Positions 45,211-57,305 of a stretch of DNA of 64,000 nt are shown here, piece by piece. Within the stretch, counting starts at the first letter, position 1; every line of letters begins with the position of its first letter. Source of the stretch: Conus ventricosus (lineage: Eukaryota > Mollusca > Gastropoda > Neogastropoda > Conidae); the NCBI GenBank assembly GCA_018398815.1, contig CM031604.1:51605368-51669367 (forward strand), given 5' to 3'. The notes beneath the pieces were generated by a model, which was given only the letters and a program-made list of their open reading frames with translations, was not told the DNA's origin and made no database searches. Position numbers and translations under genes: made by a program.

Positions 45211-46684
45211 TTCTTTCAGTCTAAAAGCTACCAAAACATCAGGTCACGTGGCACATAGACGTTGCAGATCTGACCGCTTGACGTTGCACAGTCTCTTTGC
45301 CTCGCCGCCAGATTACAAATAAAAGCTGACAGGCTATAAAGTGACCCGAGCTAAACGAGTGGATCAGAATGCATGTCCAATGTAAAACAACAAACGTTCT
45401 CAGAAAGCAAAAGCAGGCAACTGGGATTTTTTTCTCTCCAAAACTCCACGTCATTGTCTTTTCTTCACTGGGAGTAAAAAAAAATAAAAATAAAATAAAG
45501 TGAGAGGAAGAGAGAGAAAAGAAAAAAGACAAACGTCAGATTTACCTAAAAAATTCTCTGCAAGTTTCTAGTGGTGAAAAATTATAGGAGTACCGACATG
45601 CCAGAGAATGTTTCAACAGAATAGTGTACAAATGTGACAGTAATCAAGAAATGACCCGTCTAGTTTCCTCAGTATCGGTATAAACATTCGGAGTACGTAG
45701 AAGATTTTCCAACACAATATATACGCACAAAATATATAGTAAATAGATGCAGGAGTAGAATACTTCACATCTTGCCGGCTACTGTGTGTCTTATGGATGC
45801 AGAATTCATGAAGTCAGCAACATTATTTGAACAATCATCGTGTAATCGTTCAAATTTACGGTAATCGTGTAACAGTCCATGTTACCAAATTCAAAAGTTT
45901 AAAAGTTGAGTAAAACTGATGCAGTCACACATTGTCACGAACTGTCAGTTGGTGAACATCATTGATCTAAGATCATCTGAGACCGAAAGAAACGCGTCCA
46001 TGGGACTGCAGAGAAATACACTGAACCAGCCGCCGGGTGGTGCTGTGGTTTGCATCGTGGGGCAGGGGTGTTGGGTCCCACCGGCGGCATTATGTGTGGG
46101 AGAGTTTTCAGTCTCGGCAATGATTTCATATACCAAACATTGGCCCCAGTCGACTTCTACCCAGAAACGAGTGAAACGGCCTTAAACGGAAAGGCTGGAG
46201 CCACGCATTCTAGCTCCACGCCTTTCTTGAGACTGCTGCTCGCATTTTCCAATCAGCACTGCAGGATTCCGCAGTTGACGCTGGGTAATTTTTTTTTATA
46301 AGGAAGCCACGATTAAAGCCTCGTCATAGACTCCAGCTCAATGAAGTAAAAAAACACTATAGCATTACTCCATCCTCATTAAATGATAATTATGATTGTA
46401 ATTTTTTCCCCATTAATATGGGGGAAAATTCTGTGGCCCTTCATGCCCTGTTCTCATGGCGACCTCAATTTCAACTTCCTTGCCACATCCATGCGCATAG
46501 CAAGTTCGTGTCAAAATGGTCGGTATCGGCAAGCTTATGGAGACTACCGCGAAGTGGACGCAGAGCACTCTCTAGAAGGGAGCGAAGGAAGGGGGGGGGG
46601 GGGGCGAGGGGATTGTTCACGCCGAGTCAGAGACCGAGATTAAAGCAGTCAAATACGTAGACAGCTTAGCACGTGGTGTCCCGT
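45210..46684. repeat. Duplicated block B, first copy
   Basis: Near-identical to 49485-50960. Starts just after a C tract and runs to the N gap. Contains the SINE copy at 46023-46640. Its last 17 bases correspond to the Ty3/Gypsy insertion site without the insertion. Confidence 0.9.
46023..46640 (+). mobile_element. Old plus-strand SINE copy (block B)
   Basis: Diverged copy of the 21-22 kb family: a worn tRNA-like head near 46023 (GGTGGTGCTGTGGTTTGC) and body sequence ATTCTGTGGCCCTTCATGCC near 46427, then GGTCGGTATCGGCAAGCTTA. A G run follows at about 46591-46603. The copy in block B' is at 50305-50930. Confidence 0.6.
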
Positions 46685-46784
46685 NNNNNNNNNNNNNNNN
46701 NNNNNNNNNNNNNNNNNNNNNNNNNNNNNNNNNNNNNNNNNNNNNNNNNNNNNNNNNNNNNNNNNNNNNNNNNNNNNNNNNNNN
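46685..46784. other. Assembly gap of exactly 100 N
   Basis: One hundred N bases, the conventional fixed size for an unknown gap between scaffolded contigs. Confidence 1.
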
Positions 46785-47940
46785 ATTGGATACACCATCA
46801 CTTTACATTCGTTGTTCAGCGTTAGTGTCAAGTGCTAGCGCAGCGCACTTCTTTCTCGAAAACAAAAATCACCGAACGTCAACATGTAAAAGGAGAAACA
46901 TTCTAAACAAGCATTTAACGTCACTCTATTTCTCTCCCATGATAAGAGATAAGGTGGCATAACAACAGGCGATATGCCCATTCGCGGGGAAGTGTCCAAA
47001 ATTTCAGCGAATCGCATGCACACGCACGAGCGCGCTCACACACGCACGCACACTCGGCCTTTTTTGTGTTTGTTTTTGATTTTTAAAGAGACTGAATCAA
47101 TCAGCCAAATGATAATTTTAAACATACTGGTCTCAAATCCATTTCCGTCAGTGTAAAATTCACCATCTTCGAGACAAAAAAAAGACAATATTACCTGAGG
47201 CAAGAAAAAAAAAGATTTTCATCATGTTCCGTCTCTTTTTTTCCCCTGTGCACTGCAAATACTTTTGGGCCAACCTGCACCAGTGTTTGGGTGATGAATC
47301 GCTTATGAAACACGAATTGGATTATCTAGAGAGCCAGAAGGGTACGCACACATCGCAATGACGCTTGGGAACAAAGAATGGTTTCTATCGTGATTGGGCG
47401 ACGAACAAAATATGATTCAAATAGAAATGGACTCAGCAAATTTCATGACCCTCCAAGAGGTCATTTCACTAATAAAAGAAAAAAATGCACGCTGGTAGTT
47501 ACGGTGGGTCACCTGACAAAAGCATGGGGAAAATTCAACGGGAATGGGAACTTTGAACATGGCATGGGTGGGGAATATCAATGCTGTCTTCGATTGCTTT
47601 GGTCTCTGGTGAATTTTGTGTTTGGCGCTTTTGAATTATTGAACATATGTGCTGTCGTCAAACTTGAGGCCTATAAGAATACTGGGGAATAACAATGATC
47701 CCACTTTTGTCGTGTTACGTAGCCAGGCGAGAAACCACAAGTCGCCATCTCATAATACATGGTACCAGAATACGCGTACAGCTCACATCACAACACCTTG
47801 CCAAAATGTAGAAGGTACCGATTTCTTTGCGATATTTTTTGTTTTCCATTTCAGCAATCCAGTCCTGAAACAACAGATATTTCTTGATACACGCCCCCCT
47901 CTTACGTCCATAGCACCATCCGTTATGCCCCCCGCCCCCC

Positions 47941-47975
<35 letters not shown>
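46785..47975. repeat. Duplicated block A, second copy
   Basis: Second copy of 35811-36965; begins immediately after the gap and ends in a C run (about 47942-47975). After that run the two copies differ. Confidence 0.9.
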
Positions 47976-48113
47976 ACATCTTTAACCACGATAACCCACT
48001 GCAATCTTAATAAAATTGCTTACTTTGAGATGTCCCAAGTCAACACACGTCCCATTCAGCCACCGGAATATCCTACCAACGACATGCCTTATTACATGCT
48101 GAAGCTTTAAAAT

Positions 48114-48114
<1 letters not shown>

Positions 48115-48147
<33 letters not shown>
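48115..48147. repeat. Poly-C tract
   Basis: C run of about 33 bp. Confidence 0.9.
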
Positions 48148-48149
<2 letters not shown>

Positions 48150-48552
48150 ACGTGTCTTACCATTTCATCACCTTGCTTCACAGTGTGGACGAGGTCATTC
48201 TCAAGAATATCTTTAAACCGAGGCCTTCGACCAGCGTGAACCTTGTCCGGAGATCCTCTGCATGGCGATTCGTTGACAGTCGTTTTTAACATCTGCAACA
48301 TTGCAAACACACGTGAACATTACAGGCACTGCTTGAGCCATGTTGTGCAGCCCTCAACAATGCACTGTACCAAATGTACGTGTGGTGTTAAAATGTGTCG
48401 GGCCGACTTCATCTGCACGCATGTCTTCACGTGGGGCACAGCAAATCAAGCAGCATTCAGAGTGCGTTTACGTGACCATCTCTGAAAACCAAGACTGGTG
48501 ATTTTAAATGAAAGTACCAGCAGAGGTCTGCTATCCTAATACAGTCGACTAC

Positions 48553-49060
48553 ATGGGTCCTCCCAGGGTTGTCTCTACAGTAAAAAAAAAACACAAGGGG
48601 TCCTACAGTCAAAAACACAAGGGGTTCTTCCAGGGTTGTCTCTGCAGTCAAAAACACAAGGGGTCCTTCCTAGGCTATCCTACAGTCAAAAACACAAGGG
48701 GCTCTTCCAGGGTTGTCTCTGCAGTCAAAAACACAAGGGGTCCTTCCAGGGTTGTCTCTGCAGTCAAAAACACAAGGGTCCTTCCAGGATTGTCTCTGCA
48801 GTCAAAAAACACAAGGGGTCCTTCCAGGGTTGTCTCTGCAGTCAAAAACACAAGGGGTTCTTCCAGGGTTGTCTCTACTGTCAAAAAACACATGGGCTCC
48901 TTCCAGGGTTGTCCTTACTGTAAAAAAAAAAACATGGGGCCCTTTCACAGCTGTCATTAGTCTAAAACATGGAGCCCTTCGAGGGCTGGCATTGCAGTCA
49001 AAAACACATGGAGCCCTTCCAGGGCTGGATTTTACAGTAAAAAGGAAAAAAAAATGGGGC
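48553..49060. repeat. 39-bp minisatellite
   Basis: About a dozen copies of a unit with GTCAAAAACACAAGGGGTCC and TTCCAGGGTTGTCTCTGCA, some with single-base changes. The unit is a multiple of three, so long frames appear on both strands; I do not take them as coding. Confidence 0.9.
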
Positions 49061-49069
49061 CCTTCCAGG

Positions 49070-49345
49070 GCTGGCATTACAGTACACACACACATACACA
49101 TGGGGCCCTTCCAGGGCTGCATTACACTAAACACACACATACACATGGGGCCCTTCCAGGGCTGCATTACACTAAACACACACATACACATGGGGCCCTT
49201 CCAGGGGCTGCATTACACTAAACACACACATACACATGGGGCCCTTCCAGGGCTGCATTACACTAAACACACACATACACATGGGGCCCTTCCAGGGCTG
49301 CATTACACTAAACACACACATACACATGGGGCCCTTCCAGGGCTG
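49070..49345. repeat. 45-bp minisatellite related to the preceding 39-bp array
   Basis: About six copies of a unit with ACACACACATACACATGGGG and CCCTTCCAGGGCTGCATT. The CCTTCCAGGG core is shared with the 39-bp array, so one array grew out of the other by gaining a CA-rich insert. Confidence 0.9.
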
Positions 49346-49484
49346 GCATCGAGAAGGTAACTACATAAAACTATTTACACACTCCTTAAACTGTTGACTA
49401 CTTAAACCAGGTAAAGACGTGCTGAGAGCGTCAGGCATCCTCCTCAGTTCATCGCCCCCCCCCCCCCCCCCCCCCCCCCCCCCC

Positions 49485-50960
49485 ATTCATTTCAGTCTTA
49501 AAAAGCTACCAAAACATCAGGTCACGTGGGCACATAGACGTTGCAGATCTGACCGCTTGACGTTGCACAGTCTCTTTGCCTCGCCGCCAGATTACAAATA
49601 AAAGCTGACAGGCTATAAAGTGGACCCCGAGCTGAACAAGTGGATCAGAATGCATGTCCAATGTAAAACAAACATGTTCTCAGAAAGCAAGAGCAGGCAA
49701 CTGGGATTTTTTTCTCTCCAAAACTCCACGTCATTGTCTTTTCTTCACTGGGAGTAAAAAAAAATAAATAAAAAAAGAGAGGAAGAGAGAGAAAAGAAAA
49801 AAGACAAACGTCAGATTTACCTCAAAAATTCTCTGCAAGTTTCTAGTGGTCAAAAATTATAGGAGTACCGACATGCCAGAGAATGTTTCAACAGAATAGT
49901 GTACAAATGTGACAGTAATCAAAGAAATGACCCGTCTAGTTCCTCAGTATCGGTATCAAACATTCGGAGTACGTAGAAGATTTTCCAACACAATATATAC
50001 GCACAAAATATATAGTAAATAGATGCAGGAGTAGAATACTTCACATCTTGCCGGCTACTGTGTGTCTTATGGATGCAGAATTCATGAAGTCAGCAACATT
50101 ATTTAAACAATCATCGTGTAATCGTTCAAATTTACGGTAATCGTGTAACAGTCCAATGTTACCAAATTCAAAAGTTTAAAAGTTTAGTAAAACTGATGCA
50201 GTCACACATTGTCACGAACTGTCAGTTGGTGAACATCATTGATCTAAGATCATCTGAGACCGAAAGAAACGCGTCCATGGGACTGCAGAGAAATACACTG
50301 AACAAGCCGCCGGGTGGTGCTGTGGTTTGCATCGTGGGGCAGGGGTGTTGGGTCCCACCGGCGGCATTTTGTGTGGGAGAGTTTCAGTCTCGGCAATGAT
50401 TTCATATACCAATCATTGGCCCCAGTCGACTTCTACCCAGAAACGAGTGAAACGGCCTTAAACGGAAAGGCTGGAGCCACGCATTCTAGCTCCACGCCTT
50501 TCTTGAGACTGCTGCTCGCATTTTCCAATCAGCACTGCAGGATTCCGCAGTTGACGCTGGGTAATTTTTTTTATAAGGAAGCCACGATTAAAGCCTCGTC
50601 ATAGAGACTCCAGCTCAATGAAGTATAAAACACTATAGCATTACTCCATCCTCATTAAATGAAAATTATGATTGTAATTTTTTCCCCATTAATATGGGGG
50701 AAAATTCTGTGGCCCTTCATACCCTGTTCTCATGGCGACCTCAATTTCAACTTCCTTGCCACATCCATGCGCATAGCAAGTTCGTGTCAAAATGGTCGGT
50801 ATCGGCAAGCTTATGGAGACTACCGCGAAGTGGACGCAGAAGCACTCTCTAGAAGGGGAGCGAAGGAAGGAAGGGGGGGGGGGGGGGAGACGAGGGGGAT
50901 TGTTCACGCCGAGTCAGAGACCGAGGATTAAAGCAGTCAAATACGTAGACAGCTTAGCAC
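49485..50960. repeat. Duplicated block B, second copy
   Basis: Second copy of 45210-46684, starting after a C tract of about 30 bp. It ends where the Ty3/Gypsy element is inserted. Confidence 0.9.
50305..50930 (+). mobile_element. Old plus-strand SINE copy (block B')
   Basis: Allelic or duplicated counterpart of the SINE at 46023-46640, with the same head and body landmarks and a G run at about 50874-50887. Confidence 0.6.
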
Positions 50961-50965
50961 GTGTT

Positions 50966-51159
50966 TGTTGTGTTCATGCTTCTCATACGAGATTTGTTAA
51001 GAAGTCAAGATGGTTCTGTTTTCCCATAATCCTTTGGGTAAGAGCGGGGTCGCCATGATGTTCAGTTGATGAGTACGAAGTAAAATATATACCCTCCATA
51101 CAGTGTTTTGTTGCTGTGGACGAGCTCTACAGGCGTACATATGACACACATACACAACA
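50966..51159 (+). repeat. 5' LTR
   Basis: Starts TGTTGTGTTC, ends ACACAACA. Contains TATATACCC near 51085 as a possible TATA region. Confidence 0.95.
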
Positions 51160-51177
51160 TTTGGCGACGAGGATAAC
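51160..51177 (+). promoter_or_regulatory. Putative primer-binding site
   Basis: TTTGGCGACGAGGATAAC follows the 5' LTR directly. A TGG at the LTR edge is expected for pairing to a tRNA 3' end; the tRNA is not identified. Confidence 0.55.
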
Positions 51178-51273
51178 TCATGGACTTCTCGCGGACAAAG
51201 CGAAGTTAACATTCAGGTGATATTTGATTTACGTTAAGGCTCCAGCCTACAGTACAGCAGTTCGTAGAACGAC

Positions 51274-52215
51274 ATGGCTACCAGTTTACCGAACTTTGAA
51301 AAATTTCCTGTTCACACAGAGGAGAGTAGTACCGGCATTCGATGGAAAACATGGATTATGAAATTAGAAAATTTATTCTGTGCTTTAGACATACAGACCG
51401 ATGCCAGAAAGAAGGCATTGTTATTACATTATGGGGGTGATGGATTTTTGAAATTTACGAATCTATGACAGATGGACAAAAGGGAATTGGTGCTGTAACC
51501 GAAGGCGATGCCCCAACTCCAAATTAATATGTAGTCCTCAAAAAATCATTCACTGACTATTTCACTCCAAAACAGAACACAGCTTACGAAACTTTTAAGT
51601 TCCGTCAAGCAAAGCAACAGGATGGTGAGTCCATTGATAGCTTCTACACACGTCTCCGAAGTCTCGCATCGCTATGTGACTTCATGAAATAGATAAAGAG
51701 ATCCTAGCGCAGATTATTCAGGGTTGCACTTCTACCGTGTGCGGCGGAAGGCACTGAAGGACAATATGAATCTGAAAGCTGTACTTGATGAGGCCAAAGC
51801 CCTCGAACTTTCTGACTCCAGAGCAGCAGAGATCGAAAGAGTGTGTGACAGTTTCAATACTGTTTCAGTGAATGCTGTGGCAAAGCGAGGTGGTTTCAGA
51901 CAAAGTGGTGATGACCGTGGTGGTCATGGCTCTGGTGGAAGTCACAGTACCAATTACAGCAGTGGTCCTCGAAGCAGCGGTGGTTTTCGTGCTCGTGGTG
52001 GTGTGCTTTCCAGAGGTGGACGAGGTGGCCGGCTACACCGTGGTTCTTCACACAGTGGTGGTGGCCCATCGTCTGTGTCCCGCTGTCGCTACTGTGGATA
52101 CGATCTTCCCCACTACAACTCCTGTCCAGCCAAGGGGAAGGAGTGCAAAAAGTGTTTCAAGATTGGACACTTTGCCAGGGTATGTGAGTCGTCTTCGCCC
52201 CACAAGGTAAGACAT
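51274..52215 (+). CDS. gag: Gag polyprotein of the Ty3/Gypsy element (frameshifted)
   Basis: Structural polyprotein that packages the element RNA. The ATG at 51274 opens MATSLPNFEKFPVHTEESS. Shifts near 51466 and 51690 separate this from a middle with FRQAKQQDGESIDSFYTRLR and a C-terminal part in the frame starting 51724. That part has a Gly/Arg/Ser-rich linker and two CCHC-type knuckles, CRYCGYDLPHYNSC (first one irregular) and CKKCFKIGHFARVC. The frame continues without a stop into the protease region. The start is chosen for its position 97 bp after the primer site and good context. Confidence 0.8.
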
Positions 52216-55200
52216 CTTGTTTCTACGCATGCTGATGATGACATGAATGAAGAACCCGGAACATTCAGCGATGAAAGCGTTGTACACTGTATCCAGCAGA
52301 TACTCTCCCAAATCACCAGTAGTACAGGCGTGTATCTTCAATACCAAGTCAAGTTCATTGTGGACACAGGGGCGACCGTGAACATTCTAGATTATGACAC
52401 ATACACCAGAGTGTGCCCAAATGTCCAGCTGTATGGACCATGTCCCCAATTTTTCCTTACGGCATGACCACCTCTCTTCGTGTGAAAGGTTACTTCACCA
52501 CTGACATTGAGTTCAACACTCACAGCCAGAGAACCACTTTCTATGTTGTGAAAGGTGACAAACCCAACCACAATCTCCTCAGCTCCCCCACAGCTCAGGC
52601 ACTACACATGATACAGTTTGCTTTCTCAACCTCCACTCCCAACACCCCTTTCCAACAGCAGTATCCTTTGCTCTTTAGTGAGGGAACCGGAAAAATCGAG
52701 GGTGTGGAAGTAAAGCTCCATATTGACAAGTCTAAACAACCCATCATGCAGAAGCATAGACGCATACCGTTTCATGTTCGCAAAGACGTCGAGCGTGAGC
52801 TTGAGAGACTTGAAAAAGACGACATCATCGAGAACGTTGACGGTCCTACTCCATGGGTCAGCCCTACTGTAACAGTTCCAAAGAAAAATGGAGGGGTCAG
52901 ACTATGTGTAGATATGAGAGAGGCCAATAAAGCAATCAAACGCGAGAAACATCCATGCCAACACTAGATGACCTCATTGCCGATCTGAACGGCTCCACAG
53001 TTTTCAGTAAACTGGACCTTTCCGGTGCATACCACCAACTCGAACTGGCTGAAGATTCTCGATACATTACCACTTTCAGCACGCATGTAGGTCTACGCCG
53101 GTACAAGCGTCTACTTTTCGGCGTCAACACAGCGTCCGAAATCTTCCAAAATGCTATTGCAGAACTTTTGCAAGATATCCCAGGTGCCCGCAACCTTTCT
53201 GATGACATCATAGTACACGGGAAAACCCAAGCAGAGCATGATGAGAGCCTGAAGGCAACACTGAAGAGGCTCAGTGATAGAGGAGCCAAACTGAACAAGG
53301 ACAAGTGTGTTTTCTCAGTACACCAACTCACATTCTATGGACACGTATTTGGTCAGAATGGAGTATCGCCAGACCCAGAGAAGATCAGAACGATCGTCGA
53401 TACGCCAGCCCCAACGTCCGTTGCAGAAGTAAGGTCCTTCCTAGGCATGTGTCAGTATGTTGCCAGGTTTATCCCCGGCTACGCAACCACCACAGAACCA
53501 CTGAGGAACCTGACAAAGAAGGACACAACCTGGAAATGGGGAAACCAAGAACAACAAGCTTTCGACAAGCTGAAACAGACACTCGCAGGTGCACATGTCA
53601 TGGCTTATTTTGACACTAGTAAGCCTACTGAAGTCATTGTTGATGCCAGTCCAACAGGTCTTGGAGCCATCCTGACCCAGAACGGAAAAGTGATTTGTTA
53701 TGCAAGTCGCGCTCTCACCCCACTGAACAGCGCTACTCTCAGACCGACCGTGAGTTCCTCGCTATCGTGTACGGTGTTGTACATTTTCATCTGTACCTGT
53801 TTGGCTCACGTTTCCGGGTGACAACTGATCACAAGCCACTCATTGGAATCATGAACAGTCAGAAGCCTACTACGGCCAGGATGGAGAGATGGCGTTTGCG
53901 GCTCATGTCATACGAGATGGATCTCGTATACACCCCAGGAAGAGACGATCGAAATCCTGCCGACTACATCAGTCGACATCCCCAAGACACACCACGTTGT
54001 GAAAATTCTGGTGAAGAGTACATTTGCTACATCGCAAAAAAACACTGTCCCAAGTCCATGACATTGGAAGAAGTGAAAACCGCAACACAAAGTGACCAAA
54101 TCCTCCAGAAAGTGATGGTTGCTGTACAAACTGGAAAATGGAATGACAAAGACGTAGAGAACTTTGCCCGTTTCAGAGATGAACTTTCAGTCCATGACGG
54201 CCTTGTCCTCAGAGACCATCGCCTCATAGTTCCCTCAAGTCTTTAAGTCAAAGCCATCAGTATTGCTCACCAGTCCCACCAAGGAATCGTGAAGACAAAA
54301 CAGTGTATTCGTGAGAAAATCTGGTTTCCTGGAATGGACAGGCTAGTTGAGGACACTGTGAAAGCTTGCATTCCCTGCCAAGCATCATACCCCGGTCCCA
54401 AGACTCGTGAACCCATCATTCCCACCCCATTTCCTTCCGAACCATGGAGTTCACTTGCAGTCGATTTTGCTGGACCATTCCCTTCCGGTGATTATCTGAT
54501 GGTAGTCATCGATGAACATAGCAGATTTCCAGAAGTAAAGATCATTTCCTCAACTTCATCATCTACTGTCCTCCCACATCTTGAAGAAATCTTTTCCCGT
54601 CAGGGCATACCCAAAACTGTGAAGACAGACAATGGACCTCCCTTCAATGGCCAAGACTTCACTAACTTTGCCAAGGAGTTTGGTTTTCATCATCGCAAAA
54701 TATCCCCACTCTGGCCTGAGGCAAATGGTGCGGCAGAACGCTTCATGGCCTCACTCAACAAGACCATTCGAGCCTCATCAGCAGCAAACCTCAACTGGAA
54801 GACTGAGCTTCAGGCTTTTCTCCGGCTGTACAGAGCAACTCCCCATGCCTCCACAGGCATACCTCCCTTCGAAGCTCTTACAGGCCGCAAGATGAACATT
54901 GGACTACCAAGCCCCACCACCCCACTCATCCCAAATTCCCCGAACACCCGCATTGCTCATAATGACACTGTGAGCAAACAGAAGATGTCTGCCTACGTTG
55001 ACCAACGACGACACACCAAACAGTCAGGTCTCCAACCAGGTGACCAGGTGCTTGTGCGACAGCCCAAGAAGAACAAACTGTCCACCCCTTTCTCTCCCAA
55101 TCCTTACATGGTCACCCAGAAGAAGGGCAGCATGGTCACCGCCAAGCGTGGTAACAACACCATCGTCAGGAACTCCTCATTCTTTAAACCCATCCAGGGC

Positions 55201-55587
55201 GTGCCACCCAAACTCTTCGAGGAGGAGGAAGAAGAGGAAGAAGATGATCCAGTGTGCCCAATGACAATACCAAACCCTTCTTGCACTGATCCGGAATCGC
55301 AACAACGACCTGCACCAGCTGCAGTCCAGACACCCAGAGCTGCATCAACTCAACCAAGTCCTGTGATGTCAACTCCAGCCAGACCTTCAGGAAGTCCGTA
55401 CCACAACACTGCATACCTCGACGCCGACACCGACACAGGCTGTACCTGGTTCTGCGTTCAGACCAGCCCGGCAGCGCAAGCTTCCAGCCTACCTGAAGGA
55501 CTACGATACAACTTGACAACTCGACTTAGCAAACGGACGATCACAGACGTTAGCTTATACAATCACTGCAGTCTGACTAAAACATGA
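52216..55587 (+). CDS. pol: Pol polyprotein of the Ty3/Gypsy element (frameshifted)
   Basis: Copies and integrates the element. Aspartic protease with FIVDTGATVN (about 52350); reverse transcriptase from VSPTVTVPKKNGGVRLCVDM (about 52858) through KLDLSGAYHQLEL to the catalytic LSDDIIVHG (about 53200); RNase H with VIVDASPTGLGA (about 53637) and TDREFLAIVYG (about 53740); integrase with a zinc-type CIPCQ (about 54378) and the triad VDFAGP, TDNGPPF and ANGAAERF (about 54460, 54627, 54724). A Glu-rich C-terminal tail ends at 55587. Frameshifts lie near 52450, 52955, 53740 and a stop at 54246. No chromodomain recognised. Confidence 0.9.
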
Positions 55588-55970
55588 CGACAAGTGATCT
55601 GTATGCGAGTGGATGTGAGAAGATTAGGGAATGTCAATATTTTCTGTACAGAAATATGTTTCACCCAAGCTCACGAATGAAACTCCCAACACGTCAATCT
55701 AGATATGATCATGGAAAAAAAAAATGAGAGTGAAGTGAGAAACAAATTGACTGAACCCATTGACACTGTTGGAACTGCTAATAAGAAAATCTACAAGTTC
55801 ATTATGAGAACACTAATTCAGTGGATTCTGTCCTATAATTTTGAAAGAACTCTTGATATTCAAAAAAAAAAAAATGTGAACAGTTTTTGTGTTGAGTTTA
55901 ATTACATGACAGTGATATGAGTGTTTACTATTTAGTCAGTTTATTCATTTGAAAAAAGAAAAGTTATTCG

Positions 55971-55984
55971 AAGGTAAGGAGGAA
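55971..55984 (+). promoter_or_regulatory. Polypurine tract
   Basis: AAGGTAAGGAGGAA abuts the 3' LTR, the usual place for the second-strand primer. Confidence 0.7.
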
Positions 55985-56180
55985 TGTTGTGTTCATGCTT
56001 CTCATACGAGATTTGTATAAGAAGTCATCTTGGTTCTGTTTTCCCATAATCCTTTGGGTAAGAGTGGGGTCCGCCATGATGTTCAGTTGATGAGTACGAA
56101 GTAAAATATATACCCTCCATACAGTGTTTTGTTGCTGTGGACGAGCTCTACAGGCGTACATATGCCACACATACACAACA
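55985..56180 (+). repeat. 3' LTR
   Basis: Matches the 5' LTR over its whole length, followed by GTGTT. Confidence 0.95.
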
Positions 56181-56261
56181 GTGTTGTCCAGCGTATATTG
56201 ATCAGAGCAGATATCAATGAACACCACGGGACTGACCAGGGGGAGAGGCGCAGTATTTCTG

Positions 56262-56755
56262 GTGGGCTGCCTGACGACGACTTCATATCGATTGCTCTCT
56301 GGTGCTGGGGCATCAAACCTGACGACGACTTCATATCGATCGCTCTCTGGTGCTGGGGCATCAAACCTGACGACGACTTCATATCGATCGCTCTCTGGTG
56401 CTGGGGCATCAAACCTGACGACTTCATATCGATCGCTCTCTGGTGCTGGGGCATCAAACCTGACGACGACTTCATATCAATCGCTCTCTGGTGCTGGGGC
56501 ATCAAACCTGACGACGACTTCATATCGATCGCTCTCTGGTGCTGGGGCATCAAACCTGACGACGACTTCATATCGATCGCTCTCTGGTGCTGGGGCATCA
56601 AACCTGACGACGACTTCATATCGATCGCTCTCTGGTGCTGGGGCATCAAACCTGACGACGACTTCATATCGATCGCTCTCTGGTGCTGGGGCATCAAACC
56701 TGACGACGACTTCATATCGATCGCTCTCTGGTGCTGGGGCATCAAACCTGACGAA
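56262..56755. repeat. 48-bp minisatellite, ten copies
   Basis: Ten copies of a 48-bp unit (one shortened by 3 bp) containing TTCATATCGATCGCTCTCTG and GTGCTGGGGCATCAAACC, with nearly no variation. Because 48 is divisible by three, two plus-strand frames and at least one minus-strand frame stay open; the plus frame repeats a 16-residue block with DDDFISIALWCWGIKP. No coding evidence beyond openness. Confidence 0.95.
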
Positions 56756-57305
56756 CTTGGATGTGCATGTGTTCGAGACAGCAGAAATGAGCGGCGTGGG
56801 GGTAATGTTTACTGAGAGGCATAAAAGATGAGGCAGAAAATATTAAGTGCTACAGCAACGAAGGGTAACACAATCATTACAGCACAGCAGCAAAAGCCAA
56901 TTACAAAAAATCATCACTTATAACTGTACTGGTGATTACATACATCGTCAATGATGTAAAGTCTATATTTGGACACACAGTCAAAAGTAAAACGCTATTC
57001 AAGAAGTAAAACGGTAAAAGACCAGGTGCATGGCTCGACTGGTTAGAGCTCTTTAACGTCATCTTCTTACACTCTGTTCATCATCATGAAAAAAGCTTTT
57101 ACTATGTATTGTTGCAGTGGGTTAAACTGACCCAACAGGTGAATGATAAGCACAGTTACCCGTTTCAGTGTTGGTATTACAGCCCAGCCGACAAGGGGCC
57201 TTTCAGGCCGCTCACCACACATCTTTGAACGAGAAGTGTCATGCCGAAAGCAACCAGCACAACAGTTAGTTTTAAAGTGAAACCTGACTGCAGGCGGAAA
57301 CTGAA

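Larger units (their letters stand above)
50966..56180 (+). mobile_element. Ty3/Gypsy LTR retrotransposon, full length
   Basis: A 5.2-kb element with two LTRs of about 195 bp (50966-51159 and 55985-56180), both TGTTGTGT...ACACAACA, flanked by the 5-bp direct repeat GTGTT (50961-50965 and 56181-56185). Internal order is gag with zinc knuckles, protease, reverse transcriptase, RNase H, integrase, which places it in Ty3/Gypsy (Metaviridae). No envelope gene is visible after the integrase. The LTRs differ by roughly seven small changes. Several frameshifts interrupt gag and pol. Confidence 0.95.

Noticed and set aside
44709..45322. Long poly-Gly and poly-Pro frames
   Set aside because: Direct product of the poly-C tract.
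48508..49360. Overlapping frames of 95-215 codons with repeated residues
   Set aside because: They follow the 39-bp and 45-bp minisatellites, whose units are multiples of three.
55705..55920. Possible envelope or extra gene after pol in the Ty3/Gypsy element
   Set aside because: A short AT-rich frame of 71 codons without signal peptide or membrane features.
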